The notes under the pieces: generated by a model
Databases searched by the model: none
The model's input: only the letters and a program-made list of their open reading frames with translations
Told to the model about the DNA's origin: nothing
Assembly (NCBI GenBank): GCA_029245725.1
Contig: JAQWOT010000343.1
Span: 1 to 58,144, forward strand
Direction of reading: 5' to 3'
From: SAR324 cluster bacterium
Lineage (GTDB): Bacteria > SAR324 > NAC60-12
DNA length: 58,144 nt
Program-made: the position numbers and the translations under genes
Shown here: piece after piece, positions 53,607-58,144 of the stretch
Layout of the letters: every line of letters starts with the position of its first letter
How positions within the stretch are numbered: the first letter of the stretch is position 1

Positions 53607-53631
53607 TTGGGATGAAAGAATCAGTTCCCAA
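53607..53631. promoter_or_regulatory. Candidate operator ahead of the purine block
   Basis: TTGGGA (53607-53612) and TCCCAA (53626-53631) form a perfect inverted repeat with a 13-base spacer, starting 46 bases upstream of the first start codon of the purine block. The position suits a regulator or promoter element. The regulator is not encoded in the window. Confidence 0.35.
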
Positions 53632-54114
53632 CAACAAATTCCAGACCATCTTAAGAATCGGCTCGAATCGTCAATGATTCAAGGTGTTGGGTGGTTACTC
53701 GAAATCTTGGGGCCGAATAAACATAGATGAGTTTATAATCAGTTGCCCAAGAATTTGACAGTGGGGTGGGGTTACGAGATTTGAATTTTACTAGGTCAAG
53801 AATATCTATTCGTTACTTATTCTTTCTGTAAAGGCGAACAAACCTTAAAATCATGACTGCTGCGAAAATAAGAACCGCATGTGTAGATATAGACTAAAAT
53901 GGGTGCCAAAACGAATTCATGAGTTCTTTTTGATGCGAATGCAGACTCACAGATAAAGAATGGAACTTGGAGCGCACAGGAGCAGTCCCAGCAATAAATT
54001 TTTCAAAGCATTCTACGGGTTGGTTCATCGGAAAATGAGCGGAACTATATCAGCAGTTAGAGCTTGGGACAACAAGCAATTTTTTCAAAAATGTAATTTA
54101 TAAATAAATCAATT
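53632..54114. other. Intergenic region between glpK and the purine block
   Basis: About 480 bases without a convincing gene. On the minus strand, 53920-53813 reads a 35-codon frame with a hydrophobic segment (THAVLIFAAVMILRFVRLYR) but is cut by a TAG after eight codons, so it may be a remnant or chance. No tRNA or repeat is visible. It likely holds the promoter for the leftward transcript. Confidence 0.4.
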
Positions 54115-55602
54115 TTACTGAAGCCATTTTTTAGATCGCTCTTCAGCACGTAACCAACCTGTTATACGAACATTTCTATCGTCTTCTGAAATAGTGCCTT
54201 CAAATTTTTGATCTTCCTGCCAACAACTTTTTAGAGACTCAATGCTTGGCCAAACTCCAACTGCCAATCCAGCCAGAAAAGCGGCTCCAAGAGCGGTACT
54301 CTCTGCATTTTTAGGACGTCTTACGGTCCTACCCAAGAGATCAGCTTGATCTTGAGCAAGGAAATTATTTGCTGAGGCTCCCCCATCAATTTTTAATTCT
54401 TGAAGGGGGTAACCAAGGTCTGCCTCCATGCATTGGAGAACTTCAGCTGACTGATAAGCGATCGCTTCCAGTGCCGCTCTTACGATATGAGCTTTGCTGG
54501 TGTTACGAGTAAGCCCAATGATTAATCCGCGGGCATACGCATCCCAATGGGGTGCTCCCAAGCCTACGAAAGCGGGCACCACGTAACAACCATCTGAATT
54601 ATCAACGCTCAAGGCCATCTTCTCTGTTTCTGAGGCATTCTGAAAGAATTCCATTTTGTCCCGAAGCCACTGAATCAGTGATCCAGCTACGAAAACAGCC
54701 CCCTCAAGGGCATAGGTACGTTCCTCACCAATTTGCCAAGCAATTGTCGAGAGTAGTTGATGTTGTGACTCAACAGGCTTTGGGCCAGCATTGAGCATCA
54801 AAAAACAGCCTGTACCATATGTGTTTTTTGCCTGCCCCACATCAAAACAGGCTTGGCCAAATAATGCTGATTGCTGGTCACCTGCAATTCCAGCAATGGG
54901 TAAAGATTTACCGAGGATCGAATTTTCAATTTCAGCGAGTTTTCCACTCGAAGGTACAATTTCAGGCAATGCTGATTGCTCAATCCCAAATATTGCCAGC
55001 AACTCCTCATCCCAGGATGCAGATTTAAGATTACAAAGCATGGTTCTGGAAGCATTGGTCACATCTGTTTTGAAAACTTTCCCTGCGGTCAGGTTGCAGA
55101 TCAGCCAAGAATCAACTGTTCCAAAACAAATTTCACGAGCTTTCATTCTTTCAGATAGTCCAGGTACCTCATTGAGTAACCAACGCATCTTGCTAGCTGA
55201 GAAATAAGGATCCAAAACCAATCCAGTTTTTTTACGAATCAATGATTCCTTGCCCTGCGCTTTCAGTTGCTCACAGATTGCCGTGGAACGTCTACATTGC
55301 CAAACAATTGCTGGAGCAAGTGGTTTTCCAGTTTCTTTTTCCCAGACAACCGTAGTTTCACGCTGATTAGTGATCCCCAACCCAACAACGTCTTCAATAC
55401 TTACATTCGTCTTTTGCATCACATCCAGCATGGTCTTTTGTTGGGTTTCCCAAATCTGAAGCGGATCCTGCTCTACCCACCCAGTTTGTGGATAGTGGCA
55501 ATCTAAAGGGGCGCTGGATTGACCGATAATTTCTCCCTTAGCATTCACGAGTACAGTTCGAGAACTTGTTGTGCCCTGGTCCAAAGCCATAATAAGTGTC
55601 AT
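54115..55602 (-). CDS. glpK: Glycerol kinase
   Basis: A 495-residue FGGY-family kinase of exact glycerol-kinase size. The N-terminus ALDQGTTSSRTVLV is the phosphate-binding motif; WQCRRSTAICEQLK, GTVDSWLICNLTAG, GIAGDQQSALFGQACF and the FGGY signature region LKIDGGASANNFLAQDQADLL are all present. It phosphorylates glycerol to sn-glycerol-3-phosphate. Neither glpF nor glpD is adjacent, so it appears to be transcribed alone. Confidence 0.95.
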   Translation of the reverse strand: MTLIMALDQGTTSSRTVLVNAKGEIIGQSSAPLDCHYPQTGWVEQDPLQIWETQQKTMLDVMQKTNVSIEDVVGLGITNQRETTVVWEKETGKPLAPAIVWQCRRSTAICEQLKAQGKESLIRKKTGLVLDPYFSASKMRWLLNEVPGLSERMKAREICFGTVDSWLICNLTAGKVFKTDVTNASRTMLCNLKSASWDEELLAIFGIEQSALPEIVPSSGKLAEIENSILGKSLPIAGIAGDQQSALFGQACFDVGQAKNTYGTGCFLMLNAGPKPVESQHQLLSTIAWQIGEERTYALEGAVFVAGSLIQWLRDKMEFFQNASETEKMALSVDNSDGCYVVPAFVGLGAPHWDAYARGLIIGLTRNTSKAHIVRAALEAIAYQSAEVLQCMEADLGYPLQELKIDGGASANNFLAQDQADLLGRTVRRPKNAESTALGAAFLAGLAVGVWPSIESLKSCWQEDQKFEGTISEDDRNVRITGWLRAEERSKKWLQ

Positions 55603-55792
55603 AGGTTTTCTCTTTAATTCGACTGATCTGTTTTTTTATTGATTATCACGATAGGAATTCGGGCTATCTATTCGGCATTTATTGGAGCCATTATAACTTT
55701 GTGTGAAAGTTCGATCAAAAACTTATAAATTTTTCTCGATGCATCTATGAGAATTTGTGGTAGCAAATCCTCCAAACCTTTGTTCTTTAAAT

Positions 55793-56368
55793 TTACAATT
55801 CAGTTTCCATGAGAGGTAAAGAGAGTTGATCATGCGATTCATCTTCCATGTCCAATTCAGCTAGCGTGGGCAAGTCTTTCAAAGACTGTAGACTGAAAAC
55901 CTCCAAAAAGGTCTTGGTGGTCGAATAGAGTGTTGGTCTTCCTGGTAGTTCAGCTCGACCACTGATTCGGACTAATCTTCGCTGGAGCAATGTTCTCAAG
56001 GTACTGGAAGAATCGACACCTCGCAGAAATTCAATCTGCGCGCGCGTGACCGGTTGCTTGTAGGCAACGATGGAGAGAGTTTCCAGATTCGCTGGGGTCA
56101 GTCGAAATGGCTTGATGGAATCCACCTTTCGAATCCATTCTCGGACCTTTGGTACCGTCCTCATTTGGAATCCCCCTGCAACATCTTCAATCCTAAAAAC
56201 TCGCCCTGTAAGCTCGTATTCTGTGTTAAGTTGTAAAACCGCCTGACGCAATTCTTTTGTTGAGGGCTCTGTTCCCACCAAGTCTTTGAGTTGCTGAATT
56301 GTCAACGAACGAGGAGTAACAAACAGGAGAGTTTCAATGACTTCAGTCAGCTTTTTTTCCTCGACCAT
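55793..56368 (-). CDS. scpB: Segregation and condensation protein B
   Basis: A 191-residue ScpB with two winged-helix domains. Motifs include LTEVIETLLFVTPRSLTIQQL at the N-terminus, ETLSIVAYKQPVTRAQIEFLRGVDSSSTL in the middle and GRAELPGRPTLYSTTKTFLEVF. It partners ScpA and SMC in chromosome condensation. ScpA, usually the gene before it, is absent here; instead the tail of a broken CheR-PAS gene overlaps its start by 26 bases. The ATG is preceded by GAGAAGCTTGG, a modest site. Confidence 0.93.
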   Translation of the reverse strand: MVEEKKLTEVIETLLFVTPRSLTIQQLKDLVGTEPSTKELRQAVLQLNTEYELTGRVFRIEDVAGGFQMRTVPKVREWIRKVDSIKPFRLTPANLETLSIVAYKQPVTRAQIEFLRGVDSSSTLRTLLQRRLVRISGRAELPGRPTLYSTTKTFLEVFSLQSLKDLPTLAELDMEDESHDQLSLPLMETEL

Positions 56369-58144
56369 CCAAGCTTCTCAATTTTTCATTTCGGAGTGGA
56401 ACCAGAATAAACTCAACAAGATCACTACCCGTCCATTTCATTTTTTGGAGAATTTTCTGGAGCACGTCCTGTTCTAAATTCACGATTGCTCCCGTAATCA
56501 CCCTAGGGGAACCTTTCTCGTTACGTTGCGTGACAAAGCCCTGGTCATGGAAGTAGCGATAGCTGCCTGATTTTGTTCACAATCTATAATGAATATCATA
56601 GGCCTCAGAGTCACCAGTTAGCAAATTACGCATACTGTTCATGGCACTTTCATAGTCCTCAGGATGAATCAATTGAATGAAGCCTTCGACAGTCTTTAAT
56701 TCATTTGTTGTGAAGCCGAGCCATCGGGCCTTGTTGGGGTGATAAACCATTTCCTTTTTGTCATAATTCCACTCCCACCAAGCCGCTTTTCCTACTTCGT
56801 TGGCTAGAGTCATTCGCTTGTTATTAAGTTTAACTTCCTCCATCAATTCTTCTTGTTTTCGCCGATATCTTCGAATTTCTGTAATATCCAGCAAAACCAA
56901 CACAGCCCCCTCAATGTGATTCTCAATTGTCTGATAGGGCTTTACCTCTAACTGACACCAGCGATCCCCTTTAAGTTGTACTTCCCTTTTAACCGGGACA
57001 AGAACCTTGAGAACTTTTTCGAGATCTTCCATTAAATTTGGATAATTAAAGCTTCCGGCTAGGTGGGCGATTGGTCGACCAACATCCTGGTTTAAGAGGG
57101 GGAAATACTCTTGTGTAACTGGAGTAAAATTGCGAATGCAAAGCTGTCGATCCAGAAAGACGATCCCTATATTTGTGGTCAAATACAGGTTGTTTAGATC
57201 ATTATTGGCATTGGTCAATGCCTCTATTTTTTTCTGGTATTCTTCATTCAATGTGTAGAGTTCTTCGTTGACAGAGTGAAGTTCCTTGTTCGTGCTCTGC
57301 AATTCCTCATTGGCAGACATCAATTCTTCATTCGTACTCTGCAATTCCTCATTAGTTGTCTCTAACTCTTCTATAGTTGCCTGCAGACTCTCCCAGGTGT
57401 GTTGAAGTTCCTGGTCCATATCTCTAAGTTGCTCTCTGGCTTCTTCGCTGAAATTAACCGTTGATTCTTTGACCCTTTTATCCTCGTCGTTCAATTCATT
57501 CAAACTATTGAAAGTAACGATGAAGAAATCCTGTGTGAATGGCCTACGTCGATAAAGAGTGACCGAAAGCCTCATCAGTTTTGGTCCTTCATCAGTATCG
57601 ATCTGGACATCCTTGAACATGATCTCGCCACCGTTCTTTTGCACGGTGCGAATCGCATTACTGACAATGATACCAACCTTTTGATCCAGCAATCTCAACA
57701 GATTATAGGTCAAATTCCCCTTGGGGATTCGGACAAACCCGTTGATATTTCCCCATACGTGAGGAATATTCAGTTCCAGATCAATAACTACAGACGATGG
57801 AACATACGGATCCATCAAATGTTCATAGATTCCCTCGATCAGCTTTTCTGTTTTCGGCTGCCCCCCCCTAACTCCTGCCTTGAGACCAATCCTTAAGTCC
57901 ATCCTGACTTCCATTTGACTGGACTCGACAGCTTGGAATTCTGGGAAATAGACATCTCCTTTATTCCTAAAAATTCGAGCATGGCTATCCACGGTTCAGA
58001 AGAGATCCGGTGCTTCTCCAAGGGCCTCACTCCCTCCAAGGAACATGAATCCATTTTGGTTCAAGGCAAAGCTGAACATTGAAAGTATACGTTTCTGCAC
58101 TCTTGACTGGACATAGATCAGCATATTTCTGCAAGAAATCAGGT
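56343..58144 (-). pseudogene. CheR-PAS signalling gene with two in-frame TGA codons, 5' end outside the window
   Basis: Read in one frame from the window edge, this gives the end of a CheR methyltransferase domain (LISCRNMLIYVQSRVQKRIL and FMFLGGSEALGEAPDLF), TGA at 57998-57996, then TVDSHARIFRNK, a linker, a long coiled coil of repeated EELxxxNEEL heptads (about 57450-57220), a PAS/PAC domain, and a second PAS whose PAC part is cut by TGA at 56579-56577 (DIHYRL, stop, TKSGSYRYFHDQG). The frame stays open to TGA at 56343-56345. Both stops fall where relatives usually have Arg or another residue, so they interrupt otherwise conserved domains. Related intact genes are CheB-CheR-PAS receptor-like regulators. 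Fragments starting at 57992 (GTG) could still be translated. Confidence 0.8.

Noticed and set aside
56577-57998. Alternative genetic code or programmed TGA recoding across the genome
   Set aside because: Several intact genes here end naturally at TGA (for example the GST at 3219, the permease at 51002 and the esterase at 11712), so TGA is a normal stop.

Overview
The window looks like a chromosomal piece of a marine, heterotrophic, proteobacterium-like Gram-negative. The evidence is periplasmic substrate-binding proteins for six transport systems (TRAP, tripartite tricarboxylate and four ABC systems), Tat-exported enzymes, a glutathione S-transferase, a TauD-type dioxygenase and aerobic purine oxidation with a membrane urate oxidase. 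The base composition leans moderately AT. The gene mix resembles SAR324-type or roseobacter-like scavengers, but no marker gene here fixes the taxonomy. I see no tRNA, rRNA, CRISPR array, transposase or phage gene.

Layout. 1-646: essentially empty. 647-4487: an acetolactate-synthase-like TPP enzyme divergent from a glutathione S-transferase and a Gfo/Idh/MocA oxidoreductase. 4592-9380 (minus): a beta-hydroxyacid dehydrogenase, a complete TRAP transporter (DctP, DctQ, DctM) and a TauD/TfdA dioxygenase. 9658-10794 (plus): an EF0837-like amidohydrolase. 10816-18522 (minus): a carbohydrate-type ABC importer without ATPase, an NAD-dependent epimerase, an unknown protein, a SelA/DgaE-like PLP enzyme and two acetyl-xylan-esterase-like proteins, one of which lacks its nucleophile. 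18803-20860: NagZ-like glycosidase (plus) and a glycerol-1-phosphate-dehydrogenase-like enzyme (minus). 21036-25852 (plus): a TctCBA transporter, a GntR/FCD regulator and a PdxA-family dehydrogenase. Then an MlrC-like M81 protein, two tandem exported proteins of no recognised family, and MsrP.

30425-31506 holds two adjacent broken genes: a YggU/DUF167 gene with an in-frame TAA and a YbfF-like hydrolase with a frameshift. An intact hydrolase of the same fold follows.

32401-53561 is the centrepiece: about 21 kb on the minus strand encoding an almost complete aerobic purine catabolic route. Xanthine dehydrogenase makes urate; PuuD, HIU hydrolase and OHCU decarboxylase convert it to allantoin; allantoin racemase, PuuE allantoinase, allantoicase and ureidoglycolate lyase take it to glyoxylate and urea; a guanine-deaminase-like enzyme is also present. 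The genes are interleaved with three ABC importers of different classes (SsuABC-like, PotABCD-like and BMP/nucleoside-type). Many junctions overlap or nearly touch, so the block is probably one or a few long transcripts. No regulator, XdhC or urease is encoded in it.

54115-58144 (minus): glycerol kinase, ScpB without ScpA, and the 3' part of a CheR-PAS signalling gene interrupted by two in-frame TGA codons. A recurring structural theme is that four of the six binding-protein genes, each followed by a permease gene, have a strong RNA stem-loop in between, suggesting differential expression of binding protein over membrane subunits.
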